This document shows positions 35,111-47,490 of a DNA stretch of 64,000 nucleotides, in pieces. The number at the start of each line of letters is the position of its first letter. Position 1 is the stretch's first letter. Made by a program: the position numbers and the translations under genes. The notes beneath the pieces were generated by a model. That model saw only the letters and a program-made list of their open reading frames with translations. It had not been told where the DNA came from and made no database searches. This stretch comes from Cricetomys ansorgei (Eukaryota; Chordata; Mammalia; Rodentia; Nesomyidae): the NCBI GenBank assembly GCA_026225945.1, contig JAMJFZ010000199.1, positions 68,054,501-68,118,500 of the forward strand, in the 5' to 3' direction.

Positions 35111-36240
35111 ATAACCTTGAAGTCAAGGATGTGTATGGTAAAGCAATTTATGGCTGGTATAGAGACCAGTTTAAGAATTTATGGCTGGTCTATGTGACTA
35201 GAGGTAAGTTTTTACCCAAGATGGTTTTAACAAAGTATTCTTAGGAATACTTTCATGAAGTGGCATAACCATAGTTCAGTAGCCCACTATATTCCCCACT
35301 GGTTCTAGGAGAATGAGTTAAATCTTTGAATTGGAGTCTGGAGAATTTAACTTTAGGGCCCCTTGTTTCTATAGTATTTTATTCAGGTTGACTCGGATGT
35401 GTGCGGTGGTATAAAGGGGTAGACAGTGACATCTACAAATATGCATTAGGATGCATAAAATAACAAGATGTGTGTAAAGCATGTGTGTCTTTTTCCATGT
35501 AAAAATTGGTAACTATGAAGTATGCCACTCAAATCCCAGCCCACATTTTGAGTAACCCTTTCCTCGAGTTTCTATAACTGATTTTTCTTTAATTGAATTG
35601 TTAATATCATATGAGAAAATAGAGGCATCTGAAAGAGTCCAGAGCAGAGAAAGTAGATTGAACATGGCCATCAGACTAGATGTGGCCAGGGATGTCTGTG
35701 AAAGAAGGGGAGAATGGTATGGGGTAGAGAAGAGAAAACGGAAGCAGAAGCAGAGCAGCGAAAGCAAGAAGAGCCAAGTTATAAGAATGAGCAACTATGG
35801 GAGCCGCCTCTGAGCTAGGAGTTTTAGGTCTCGGGTAGAAGGTACTGAGAAGGGTTAGGATGCTGGCATTGACTTTGAATGTGTCACAGGCATTTGTGGT
35901 ACTGAAGGAGCCTGATGTTGGTATCGGCATATGAGCTTTGGTATGCTAATAGGCACCACTGGTGTAGCCTTCTGTCCCTTGTGCCAGAGATAAGGGAAAT
36001 GACTGTCTAGTAGAAGGGACTAGTTTCACAAATGAAATACTGGTTTTTCTCTGCCAGAAATCCTATAGACAAGGCTAAGCCCATTGGTCTGCCTTTTGGG
36101 GCTTGGAGTTGGAGTTTCCTTTTTTGCTAAGGGGTAACGTAATCTCTTCTGGAACTACTTAGCTGAAATTAGGACACAAATTTTTCAGTGGCTCAGGAAG
36201 GCTGGAATGCCAGTCAAAGGCCTGGTGGTGAAGGGAATTC
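35111..36240 (-). other. Expected envelope region, not recognisable
   Basis: It lies directly downstream (minus strand) of the ERV integrase, where env would be. Minus-strand frames contain a hydrophobic run at about 35740-35790, but no surface or transmembrane envelope motif was identified. It may be decayed env or unrelated sequence. Confidence 0.3.
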
Positions 36241-38544
36241 AGAGCATTTCTATGTCTCACTGGGAATTGTGGTCCTGGACCCACCTCTGGGAACCTGGTA
36301 AATTTAAATGACCTTCCAAAGAGTGGCAGTCCACCAGTCAGGAGTGTCTATTGCCCACTTGAGCTGGGTATGATGAATCCAGGGAGTGACCCCTGCAACC
36401 TTAACACAGTGGTGGGTGTGCTGAGGATCATAGGATATGGTCCCTTCCAGTGAGGTTCAAGTGTCTTTGGATGATGTCTCTTAACCCAGACAGTGTGGCT
36501 GGCCTGGTAAGGGTAGGGAAGTTAGGTTGGAGTCTCCTGCCTAAGACTCTCTAACAATTTTGCAGACGATGTTGTTAGAACCTGTTGCAGGGCCTGGAGA
36601 GATTGGAGAAGGGAGTGATTAGAAACTTCAATTGAAGTTTCTAACTTCTAGTCTAGGTAGGAGGCAGGGGGGAGATCTGCTAAAAATTACAAGCAGAATA
36701 ATCCCCCTGTGTGAGGAGCATGTTAGGCCTGTCAGAGGGCAAAGGGAAGAAGGCTCACCCAACCTTCACCAGTGACTCTGTTAATGTGGTTAGACTTTCC
36801 TTCAGGATCTGGTTCATTTTCCCACTGGTCCTCAGCTCTGAGGTCTGTAGGTACAGTATAATGTTCATGTTATTCCTAAGACATTAGCCAGTAATTGAGA
36901 GATTTACACTATGAAAGCTGGGCCATTATCAGATCTCATTATTAACGGGATGCCAAGTTGGACTAATTCCTTTTAATTGCTTCTTTATAGTAACCTGTAC
37001 TGTTTTTAATCTGGTAGACAAACATCTACCCAACCTGAGAACATTATCTACAAATAATAAAGAGGTACTTAAAGCCATTTTGTCCCAGTTTTACCTCTGG
37101 AGTCGACCTCCCAAAGATCTCCAGATATCTCACTTCAAGTCCTGACTCTTTGTGAGTACCTTGGATAGTGGCCCAGATTTTTGGGGTCACAACTTGTGCA
37201 TTGCCTGATGGTGCCCTTTATCTTTTTCTAGACATTCCATGTAAAACTTGATTCTTAATAATTTAGTGCTCCCAAATGGGTTCCTTAACTCCCATTGCTT
37301 TTGGGAAGAAAAAGCATCCATCTAGGATGTATGTCCATCCATTCTTGTCTTCAGTGACCTGGAACTGGGTAGCTAGCTGAAGTACCTCTTGTTGGGTACA
37401 TAGGCTGAGGCAGTGAAACAGGCTCAAGCATGCTCACAAGAATTTGCTGAGGCCACATTAATTCTAGGGACAGCCTCTTTGGCTACTCGGCATGTCTGTG
37501 CTTTGTGGCATTAGAGTGGTCTTTTTGTTTGTTAATGCCCTTTTAAAAAGAGTATTATGACCTTATGACTACCTTCTTTAGTAGCCAGATAGCCTTTAGT
37601 AGTCTAGGATTTCTGGGACTTTTTATTTTCCTTCTAATGTTGGGAGTCTCCTTTCCTTAGATATTTCTATGAACAGGGACTGCTGTAAAGGCATAATGGC
37701 TATATGTAAAGATGTTCAGTCTTTCCTTGCTCATGACAAAGAGCTTGTGACAAAGCTATGAATTCAGTCCTCTGGGCATATGTCCAATGATCCAGTGCCT
37801 GAGCCCAAATGACCTTATGGCGGTCATGCCCCAGCATGCAGCAGCCTATCCTCTCACAAAGTTAATTCCTGTCCGTGTACAGTACCTCACAAGTACGAGC
37901 CTAAGGACTTCAGTGAGGTTGGGTGGAAACCCTCAGATGGTATGGGCCACTTCTAGGCAGATATGGAGGGATTCATCAGGGTCATCTAGGAGAAGCATAG
38001 CTGGGTCAAGAGCAGTGGTCCTTCTGAAATGGGTGGGGGGCAGCTGGTCAAGAAGTAAGGCCTGACTTACTGCAGCATGCAAGCATTGGAGGACATTGGT
38101 CAGGGGGTGTCTGGAGAAGGACCTCTACTACATGTGGGGTTTGTCAGTTTGTCATCCTTCTTGACAAGGAAGGAGGTAGCCATTACTGTTCCTGAGGCAG
38201 GTTTGCCAGTCAGCTGCTACCAAACTCAGTCTCTTGATAGGTAGGCCCAGGGCATCTCCCAAGGTTTTGCTTATAAACAGATGAGATGGCTTAGAGATGT
38301 CAGGAGGGGGGGCCAGTGTCAGGAAGAGATGAGGGCCTCTAATTCCATAGTATGTCTCAGCCAAGTTAGGGAATAGGGGCAGTGCAGCATAACCAGGAAC
38401 ATATGGGTGACTGTTCCTTCTTCCTAGGTCCACAGCCCAATCAGTTGTCCCAAGAGTAGGCACCAGAATCCCACTGTTTGCACCTTAGACTTTTGTCTTT
38501 CTTGGGAGCCCTTCAGATTTTAAGAAGTGACAAAGTCACCCCAG
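36240..38544 (-). pseudogene. Class I ERV pol remnant (PR end, RNase H, IN)
   Basis: Minus-strand translation, moving right to left, shows four parts. A protease C-terminal-like stretch lies at about 38350-38460. An RNase H start-like segment with 'YTD' and 'VIWAQAL' lies at about 37830-37880. An integrase core lies near 36913-36933 with 'SDNGPAF', preceded by an 'FSGWV' block. An integrase C-terminal 'WKGPY' motif lies at 36432-36449. These are hallmarks of gammaretrovirus-like pol. Many stops and frameshifts are present, the third integrase acid position reads Gly, and the reverse-transcriptase core is absent. It is non-functional. Confidence 0.8.
38539..38544. repeat. Left target-site duplication of IAP-like LTR
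   Basis: The six bases ccccag directly precede the LTR and are repeated exactly at 38867-38872. Six-base duplications are typical of class II (IAP-type) integration. Confidence 0.95.
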
Positions 38545-38866
38545 TGTGGATGCCTGCCTCGCCTGCAAGGAAGACGCCGCACACAGGATTCTTCTGGTTC
38601 ACGCTTTATTGAGGACAGCAGTTCAATTAAGTGTTGAGAGCGAAAGACCCTGATTGCAAAAGGCACCCTGCTTATATAGAGCATAGGGCTACGTGACCGT
38701 CAATGATTGGATACTCATCCAGACCCTCATTAGCATGGAGGGAGGCAGCAAGGACTGCTCACCTGCGCCTGCGCTGTAACTTGTTTACTTCAAATGCGAG
38801 CAAGAAGAACCCGGAAGCAGGAAACCGGTGCCATCTTGTAATGGCGTTTCAACTCGGCTCCCAACA
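38545..38866 (-). mobile_element. Solo IAP-like LTR
   Basis: A 322-base LTR with TG/CA ends. On the minus strand it starts 'tgttgggagccgag', followed soon by 'attacaagatggcacc' as in IAP LTRs. It carries CCAAT (about 38702-38712), TATA (TATATAAG at about 38671-38679) and AATAAA (38605-38610). The short distance between TATA and AATAAA fits class II LTRs. Perfect 6-bp duplications flank it and no internal IAP sequence remains, so it is a recombination product. It interrupts the protease region of an older ERV. CpGs are largely intact, indicating relative youth. Confidence 0.92.
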
Positions 38867-38872
38867 CCCCAG
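38867..38872. repeat. Right target-site duplication of IAP-like LTR
   Basis: ccccag, identical to 38539-38544. Confidence 0.95.
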
Positions 38873-39240
38873 TGTCTTTTAACAGGAAGATGAAGGGCTT
38901 GTGTACTCTCCCCACTTAAGGTAACCCTTGAAAGCTCATGGGGGGCTTGCTGGAACCTGGCCCCATCAGACAATTTTCCGTTCCTAATTGGAGCACTTCC
39001 ACCTTGGGCATTCCAATCCACCAGTTTGGACACTCACTTTTCCAGTTTTTACAATATGCGCACTGACTGCAGGCTAGAGGATGGGGTGGAGCTGAGCTAG
39101 CCTGCTGGAAACTGATCGGGTCCTATTGCCCTTGAATGAAGAGATCAAAGGTAGGGAACTGGCCAAGGTATCTTTATCATGTCCAAGGCCCAAAAGAACA
39201 AGGGGAGGCTGTGGAAGCTTAATACATAGCAATGAACACT
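38873..39240 (-). pseudogene. Class I ERV gag end (NC) and protease start
   Basis: On the minus strand a nucleocapsid zinc-knuckle remnant (CAYCK...ECP) is encoded at about 39028-39062. It is shortened, and the histidine of the CCHC motif is missing. It is followed by a protease-like stretch ('SRVTLSGE', then a DTG-like triplet) reaching the IAP-like LTR at 38866. It is the upstream continuation of the pol remnant at 36240-38544. Confidence 0.65.
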
Positions 39241-39875
39241 GAAGGACAGGTCACCTTTAGGGTGATAGCCAGGCTTCCTTGGTACATGGATCATACATGT
39301 ACATATACATGTGTATATGTATCATATGTACATTCAATCTGTATATGGTATAGATCACAGCCCCCAGCTTGTACCTACAGAATTCAGCCTTGCCCCTGAA
39401 TGAGGCAGAATTGCAAGCGGTGTTAAGCTCTAGGAATCCAATGCTACCTGGGTTGCAGAGGCACAGGACATAAGCTTGTGTCCATCTAAAAATGGCAGCT
39501 AAGCCCAGGTGAGGATGAAACAGGGGACCTCTCCCCTCAACTTGAGTATAGGTGGGTCTGTTGATGTGGCTCACTGCACCACCATGTGTGCAGAGCAGCA
39601 CAGACCAAGCAGGAAGCTCTGTTCTCCTGGTCTAGTTTGAGCTGGCAGAGTCCTTGGCTCATGCCTAGGTGTGACGTTAAGACCTTTGTTAGCTCTGGAG
39701 CTTTGACTACAACTGCTCCAGAGTAGCTGAAAAGGAAGAAATCGCCCCAGAAGCTCCAAACTGGATGTTTTTTTCACTCGAACAGCAGTACTGAGCGCCT
39801 ATCTACACACAGCTCTCCCTGGCCAAGTTTTTGCTGTGACTCTAGGGGATAGAATCCACTTGAATTTGTGGGGAA
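39241..39875 (-). other. Possible decayed ERV gag
   Basis: This is the position expected for capsid-coding sequence upstream of the nucleocapsid. I could not identify conserved capsid residues. It contains an AT-rich alternating patch at about 39290-39335. Confidence 0.3.
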
Positions 39876-40206
39876 ATGAAGTGTTTCAAGTTAAATGTCA
39901 GGGGAGAAAAAAGCGGTAATAATGCTGGACCCCAGCTTCAGGAACTGGGTGGAGAAGCAGTCCCCCCACTCCGAGGAGTGACTTACATTCTAGCTTGGGT
40001 CCTATCCTGCTTCGTCCAGATGAGCTCTTTTTTCCTTTTAGTTTTTAAAAACTATTTTGGTATTTGTCTTAGGGGTTGTGTGGTGTTTGTTGAAAGATCA
40101 TGAAGTTGGTGGGTTGGGAGGTGGAAAAGACGAGAGAAGTCGGGGGGAAAAGAACATCAAAATGTATAAAAATGTTTAAAGCCAATAAATGCAAAAATAA
40201 AAAAAC
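39876..40206 (+). mobile_element. LINE-1 3' UTR, 5'-truncated
   Basis: The right part reads 'catgaagttggtgggttggg', then 'gaggtggaaaagacg', then 'aaaagaacatcaaaatgtat', and an A-rich end with AATAAA near 40182 and 'aaataaaaaaac'. This is the terminal order of rodent L1. The left boundary is uncertain. Its tail faces a second, minus-strand L1 end. Confidence 0.7.
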
Positions 40207-40377
40207 ACGCTTTAAACAAAGCATCTACTTGGGTATGACATTTTCTTTCGTGAAGAATAGCCGTGAATTGTACATAAAACTGCACACCACTCCTAAATGC
40301 TTCTAATTTTTTAAATTCTGAGCTCAACTGTTTTTATAAATACATGATTACTGATTCCATAACTAGAATGTCTCTCC

Positions 40378-40930
40378 TTGGAAAATATTTTTTGCATACA
40401 ACATAATTTGATATTGTATCTTGATGATATTCTTTCGCCTTGTCATTGTCTTACCCACCCAACTTCAGGATCTTTCTCTGCATATACAAAAAAACCCACC
40501 CACCAAAACAAAGATAAACAACCCCAACAAAACGAAGAAAAACACACAGAACCAGACTTTAAACATGGAGATTACCCTGCAGTGTGGTTGATAGTAACCC
40601 ACTGAAACCTCCATTGGAGGAAATGGATTTACTATTTCAGTATCAACTGTAAATGGCTTCTTGCTTAGGGAGTGGCACTTTGTGCTCACTTTCCTCCTCT
40701 ATACTGGGATCTGGTTTAGTTTGAACCTTGAAGGTCTTGTGCTTGCTGTCCTGATCTGTGTTGATGTGTATCAGCCCTGATCTTGGAAGATGCTGTCTCC
40801 TTGGAGTCCTCATCTTTCTCACTACTCTTCCACATACATCCATGAGTCTTGAGGAGGGAGGGGCTTGATAAAGATGCCCTATTAAGGGCTGAGTGCTCCA
40901 AAGCTCAAGTGAACCTCTTGTCATTTGTCA
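40378..40930 (-). mobile_element. LINE-1 3' UTR (Lx-like)
   Basis: Read on the minus strand it gives 'gctttggagcactcagccct', 'ccctcctcaagactcatgg', 'ccaaggagacagcatcttcc', 'caagaccttcaaggttcaa', 'cctccaatggaggtttcagt' and a T-rich region. The end carries 'gaagttgggtgggtaag'. This is the long, well-known rodent L1 3' UTR. ORF2 sequence was not recognised to its right. Confidence 0.75.
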
Positions 40931-41194
40931 CTAGGCAAGTATTTAGAATCCCAGCATACCTTTCTTCAGTGGAACTCAAGGAAGCATTTTAATGGCTCCT
41001 GTAAAGCAGCTATCAGCTCTAAGACTCCCACTACAGGAGAAGAGCCCTCCTGACTCCCATGCTGCTGCGTGTGTTCTATTTCCTTACTGAGCTTGGTCGA
41101 TAGCAGGCTCCACACAAGACTGAAGAGAAGGCAGTGCCACTGGGCTGTGTGTCTTGCTTTGGCAATCAGGGATAACCTCCAGCTCTTGTAAAAC

Positions 41195-41335
41195 TGTTCT
41201 GCTTTGCTTTGGTATTGTGACCAACACCAACTTAGAGAAAGGTTTTATTTTAATATAGTCCATGTGAGACATGGAAGGACAGTCTATCAGGTTTAATGTT
41301 CCTATGGCAATGAACAAGGAGGAAGAGGTAATGTT
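41195..41335 (-). mobile_element. MaLR-like LTR fragment
   Basis: 'ttggtattgtgaccaacacc', then 'aacttagagaaaggttttat', then 'gtccatgtgagacatgg' resembles the reversed 3' part of common rodent MaLR LTRs. It is a short fragment. Confidence 0.45.
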
Positions 41336-44300
41336 CCTCTCCTGAGCCCACAGTTGACTTTCCAAATAGCACTCTCTTCCACCATTTTAATGCAGTCTTC
41401 TTCTTCTGAGTAGCTTGCCTAGAAACTGAGATGAGATGTGATAAGGAGAAGGGTGGCGCGCTCTTTGCTGAAGATCACCTGATTCTAGTGTGGACCCAGG
41501 ACAGAATGGGGCCAAATGGGGCTATCACCCTTTGCTGGAACACTTGGGCTTTCCATTTTACATCTGAGTCTTTGCTTGGTGGGACACAGACATTGTTTGG
41601 GTGTTTACCCAAAAAAAGTGCTGACAGCTCTTATGCAACTGCTTCCTAGAGCTCAAGTTTCAAGAGCTCAGAAGCATCAATCCAAGACCTGGACATTGTT
41701 GCCAAGAAAGTAGTGAATCTCCAAAGTATATCACCTATGTCTTGAGACAGGGGACGATAGCATTCTAACTGATATTTGCCAGGCAACAAACACAGCTGGA
41801 TCATTCTAGCTGCACATACTAGCAAGAGCCCTTTAGGCTCACATCAGGACAAAAACTTGACCCTTCTGTCTCCAGGCATTCTTTAATTCTCACTTTTAAC
41901 CATGGTTTAAGATTTAGAAACCATGTCTCACTGTTCACCTATATCTGGTCAAAGATTTACCATAGGGTGGATACAACTGACATGTCAAATTGACAGTAAT
42001 TTAGATTCAGGCCACAGCCCCAAGCCACAGGTGAAGAATGCTCCCTGTGAGATGTCTTTACTATGCTCATAACAGCATTCAGCCAATCTAGGACACTTAA
42101 GGACTCCATGGCTGAATGTGTATGCCAAATCCTTATGAATTCTTTGCCAGCCAGTGAGTGAGTTTGACTTCTGACTCTTGTTCGGGTAATCTTTAATACT
42201 TATTCAGAAGCTAGTACCATGGCTACCCTTACCATAGCTGAGGAAAACAAGTCCTTTGTGGGCAGCATCTCCTCCCAAGAAGAGGCATATGTTCACTGAG
42301 AATAGGGTGGCCCTCTCAGGTAATGGGGTTCTAACTGAACTGGAGCAGGGTGCAGGAAGGGGGGAGAGGCATGTGGTGATGGTGATACTGGAAAACAGCC
42401 ATGGGAGAGTGCACTGAGTTATTGCCCTGGAAAGTGACTCGATGCCCTGACAGAACTACCTGGTTAGGAGCAGGCAGGATTTCCTACAAAGGAAGCACAA
42501 GGGAGCTTGAGAAAATGCAAGTTAGGACACTCCATGTCAAATTAGTGTCCCTCATGAAGACAGAAGCCATCCTCTTTAGGTTTGTTTGTAGCCATGGGCA
42601 AAGCTCGAACACAGCAGAGTGGGACCCCTATAAACCCAATTCAGCTTGAGACATTTTGAGACCTTATCCTGAAATCTTAGAGCTCTTCAAATTCTCCCTT
42701 GACCAGCCTCCAACATTCTTAAACTCTGCCCAAATTAGAGTCGTGTCCTATGTGTTGAGAAATCCATTCAAACCAGAAAGTTCCTGGATAGAAGAAACAC
42801 GGCTCAATAAAATAACAGCTGAAGGCCACGTGTATAGGGATGGCCTTGCTGGCTTTGAGCTAATAAAAATCTACCATAAGAACTTGGAAGTGGATCCATT
42901 TTTACGCTGAAGGACGCTGCTGAAGCTTCACATAGGGAAGAGTATGTTAATTGTCCATTTGCTTAATAAAAGCCCATGGTTTTTTCAATGTTCTTTACTA
43001 ATTACACGCCATGACAATTCTGAGGATTCAATACCCAGGTGGCTAGGCAGAGACTTCATTCCATGTTCCTCTTACACAGTTCTTTTCCCATTCTCTTGCT
43101 TCTGTTTCTCCATGCTGCCTCCTTCTGCCTCATTCTTCCTCTCCATTCCATCCTGCTTCCCCCACTTCCCCTGCTTCCCCTGCTAGCTCATTTTTTTTCC
43201 CCAAGCCCCCTCTCCATGTGCAGGCCTTCATCACAACACCATGGTCTCTTAGCAAGCTCGGCGGGCTAGATCAGTCCTCTCTGATCACCGAGTTGCAGAC
43301 CTTTGATGTGGTCATCACCTTCACCTGTAAAGTCTTTACCTGTGGAGATCTGAGTAGCTAGCACAAAGGTGTAAATGCTTAGGAAGCAGAGCTGCAATGC
43401 AACAGGCTTCACAGCTGCTGGGCAATAGGAAGCCTTTTTACAAACCAAAAACAGCACACAGGAGTAAAATATCCACAACAAGAGTGTTAACATTGAGGTC
43501 CACTGTTGGCAACCCTGTGGGGTAGAGGGGTCAACATCAAGAATCGTACCTTGAACATGGGTCTTGACCCCTCCAGGGAGATGGAAACCACCTCCTGCTC
43601 CCAAGCTGGTGTCCCCTGGGCCGATGGGGGGTTGAGCATGGCCTCTGAGACTACTATGGATTCTGATGCTTAACTTGTCTAAGGAAAGTCAGACTTGTGT
43701 GAGTAAAAGTGGGAAGCTGGGCAACCCAGAAGCCTGGGTAGGTAGAGGGTGTGCTATCTAGGGCCGAGCAACATGAGTTCCTGGGGTCTGGATCATGGAG
43801 TACTTCTGCTTTCTACTATGGAGATGCAGAGGACAGCACAGCAAGGGCCTGAATTAGAATCCACCTTAACATCTGTCAACCAGATGCCTGATCTCAGAAA
43901 CCAGAGGAGCTTCCTTAGTGTGGTGACCATGCCTCTGGAGTCACAAAACCAATGGGACTTGACCATGAGAAGCAAGTATTCTCTTGAACAGTTAACAGAA
44001 CAAAATGGGGTCATGGAGCCTATGACATAAGAGAATGACAGCTTCAGGAAGACCTGAGGACCTGTCTTCTGGTGTGTACTTAACACCAAGTTTCGGAGTA
44101 ACTTCAGCTTTGAGCTTAGCTGAGAAAGAATATTGTGGGTGCAGCTTGGAAATAGAGAATATTGTCTCATCAAAAGTAGCTGATGCCTTCAAGACTCTTT
44201 GCAATGAGAAAGGTCCTTCAGTATCTCTCCACTATTCTACCCAACATATGAGCTACCTCTGCAGGAGAATTCTGCAGCAGATTTCTAAATCTTCTGCTTC

Positions 44301-45212
44301 CTGTTTGGCTTGGGGGGAAGCTCTTTGGACACCTAACACTTTCCTCATATTCCTCAAGATATGTTGATGGCCACTATCCGAATAGTCCACTCCAGATTCC
44401 AGGACTATGTTCTATTCAGAGTACAGTGATCCTCTACTACTGAGGTCAATTCCTTCTTCACCTAGGTAGCCAGCCTCTATCCAGGAACTGCAGAGTTCAA
44501 GCTTACGTGGGCAGGAACACTCACTCACTATGAGAGGAAGGTGTGGTAGAAGGCAAAATTCTTGAAGTCTGAAGGAGGAATTGGGCAAGTTTTCATTCTT
44601 CAGGGCAGAAGACCCTTAGAAGGATCTTCCTATGAGCCTCGGCTGCTCATAGGAAAGATGGAAATTAAGCAGACCTACTATACTTGAAATAGACCACTAG
44701 GACTGGAAATACTGTGCTTATAATTTCCTCAAGGATCATAGACTTAGTTAAACTTTTGATGCTTTGATTTCATATTGATGAGGAATGTTACACATTTGTC
44801 TAGAAGTCACCAGATCAATGTTTCCATGGAATGGAAGGAGGGTTAAAATTCCTCTGACACTATAATGGTGTAGGCTTCCACATAACAATGACCCCAATCA
44901 CTCTGACACACTCGGCGTCTGTTGTGAGTGATAGGAGATACAGTATAAGAGGCTGAAACCCTGTGAACAGTGAGGACTGGAGGGGGAGGATTGTGGGTAC
45001 AGCAGGGGCCATCACCTGAGCCCAACCCTGACACTTTACATTCTGTATCTGAGCCTCTGTTTTGGCCACAAGCTTCTGAGCATTTACCAAGAAATGCTAA
45101 CAACTCTAAGCAAGTGCCTGTTAGATGCCAGGAGCATCCCTCCACCCAGAACCTAAACACCATCCTGGAGCATGCAGTCATTCAAAGTCTGACCTTAGTC
45201 TCGGGACTAACT
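41336..45212. other. Diverged tandem-unit region, copy 1 and start of 2
   Basis: It contains landmark P (about 41510-41600) and landmark A (about 41940-42040) of a diverged unit that recurs to the right. Landmark P of the second unit lies at about 44995-45080. A pyrimidine-rich stretch lies at 43080-43200. No gene was recognised; open stretches at 42.66-42.91 and 43.75-44.03 kb have no known homology. Confidence 0.4.
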
Positions 45213-45694
45213 TGTGATGGCTATTTTGGTTGTAGACTACCTCTGGCACTAACTTAAAAACCCCCAAATGGCTGGGCACAAATGTGAGGTATTCTTGCTT
45301 AATTATTTGAAGTGGGAAGATCCGAATCGAATTATGGATCTTTGAGGTGGGAGACACACCTTTTAAACCAGATCTTTTGTGTAGTGAAAAGACACCTCTA
45401 ATCTGGGCCACTTCCTGCTGGAAGCCTGTATAAAGGACATGGAAGAAGGAAGCCTCACGCATTGCCTGCTTGCTCTCCACTCACTAGCAAGTCCATGTCT
45501 TCACTGGTATTTTGTCATTTCTTCAGAACTCAAGTGAATGCTGAAGATCAGCTGAGACATCCAGCCTTGTGGATTGAACAACTACTGGATTCTTGGATCT
45601 TCTGTTCATAAGCAGCCATTGATGGATTAGCTGGACTGTAGCCTGTAAATTATTCTAAAAATATTTCTTATTCCAGATTACCCAGACTAATAAC
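45213..45694 (+). mobile_element. MaLR-like solo LTR
   Basis: It starts 'tgtgatggctattttggttg', continues 'caaatggctgggcacaaatg', 'taatctgggccacttcctgc', 'gtataaaggacatggaagaa' (TATA-like), 'agctgagacatccagccttg' and 'aacaactactggattcttgg', and ends near 'cccagactaata'. It is a common rodent LTR in the forward direction, and it splits the second tandem unit between landmarks P and A. Confidence 0.75.
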
Positions 45695-47490
45695 TCCAGA
45701 AGGGACCAGCAACTTGGTTCTTGCGGACCAACAAACATGGTCCCTCCAGGCTAGCCTCTCCAGCCACTGCCCTTTGCTCTTCCTCTCTGACCCTTGACAC
45801 CTCTAAGATGTCATGCCAGAATGGAACACAGCCTTTTCTCATACTGCCAGTCATTCCAAAACATCATAGTCAACAGGTAGAAATGGCAAGTCTATGAGAT
45901 CACCTGTGATTCTCCTCAAGATCTAATCTAGGGATTAAATACAAGCTGACATCAAATGATCAAATTGATAGGAACTTAGACTCAGGACTGGGACAGCTAC
46001 CCAAACCTCACTTAGTGTAGACTAAAATATTGGAGACCTAATGCCACCCAATCAAAACTACAGATGCTATCAGATCCTCTTTCTATATTTGAGCCCTAAA
46101 GACTTTAAAAACCTTTCTAACAGACCACTGACAGATTTTAACTCATCTCCCAGCTATCAGGTTAATATTCAATATAGCTTCCAGGATAACTGGTGTATTG
46201 TACTTACAGGACCAGAGGCCATGTTTGTCACACCTGTCCCTGTGAAAGGATCTCAGTCTGCTAAGATCTTTATACAAACTTGTTTATACTGGGTAAGCAA
46301 TAGTGTCATGATCTGCAACTACCTGCTCATTTGTTAGAATATTCCAAGATCAAAATCTCTGCATCTTCTGCCTTCCCATGCTCTGATCCTCTGGCCTGGG
46401 TGGATAAAGTTATTGTATTTGCTCAACCACGGTTACCTGGGAATACATGTTTTAGAACGAATGTACCACTCTCCAAACAGCACTTTGGGTGAGGCATTAA
46501 AAAAAAATCTGTCAAATGCTTTGGGGAAGCCAGATGGTTGCTAAGGAATGGGCATCTCTGCTATAGATGAAACTACAAGGCGCTGTGTACCCCAGGGATC
46601 CCAGGGATGCATATATAGGATCCTATATGCTCACTCACACTGTCCCATATAGGTCTTCTCTGGAAATGCTACTTGAGCCACTTAGCTTAGTCAATCACGT
46701 GTTCTTAGTGACAGCTGTCTGATGTCAAGTCCATGGAGCCACAGTTCTCTTGCCTATTGAAACCATTGAGTAGTATGAGGGGGTAAGGCAGAGCAGGAAT
46801 GCTAAAGTTTGTCATATGACCTTCAGTAGGTCATAAAGAAAAATAGGGTTGACTCTCAAATATTCTGTGATCTGAACTGGTAATCCATGCCTCTCATAAT
46901 AAGAGAAAGATGAATTTGAAATATCTGCCAGGTTTCCGTCGTCCTCCTTAGAACCATGGGTAGGAAATGAAGATCAATGTGAGAAACGGCTCCATGTCAA
47001 AGGAACTCATTGCTGGGAGTGTTTGCCTGGGTCTGACAGTCTGTGAGGATCTTCTCCAGCACTTGACTATCTGCTGAGCAGTGCAATAGCACAATAATGC
47101 AGATATATCCAAAGACAGTTAGCCCATGGTAGGTGTGCTACCAAGTGTTCCCATGGTGTGAGTGACTATCCTTAGGTGTCTATAGGATACCAAAACCCTC
47201 TAACAACCAAAAAGTTGGTTTTTCAAGCAGACTTTACTAATAAATGAGAGCATAGCTAAAGGGTCTTTCCAGTGGATCTATACAGACACTATCTCTTGAG
47301 TCTATGGCAGGGCAATTCATATCAAAGTTCAGGCTTTCACTGTGTCCATGTCAATGGCAGCTCTGAGAAAGGGACCTAGTTTAGACCCTTGAGTGTCATA
47401 CTCAGATGGTTCGTGACCACTACTAGAGGCCCACCAAGAAATGCCTAAGCATGTTCCTTGGGGACAGATGTAGTTGTTCTGCCTCATCTA
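45695..47490. other. Diverged tandem-unit region, copy 2
   Basis: It contains landmark A (about 45900-46010). Other parts are unassigned. A-run at 46500-46507. Confidence 0.4.

Noticed and set aside
35513..35794. Minus-strand frame with a hydrophobic run, considered as an envelope signal or anchor
   Set aside because: Position fits env, but no envelope motif is visible; too weak to call.
39285..39335. Alternating ATGTAT-type palindromic patch considered as an origin or regulatory site
   Set aside because: Low-complexity purine/pyrimidine alternation explains it; no specific motif.
41741..41760. 'cttgagacagggga' considered as a B1 remnant
   Set aside because: No other B1 block follows; the match is too short. 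It does not break the SINE-free observation.
42950..43010. AATAAA-containing segment ('gcttaataaaagcccatgg') considered as an LTR R/U5
   Set aside because: No TATA, no TG/CA ends and no flanking duplications could be found.
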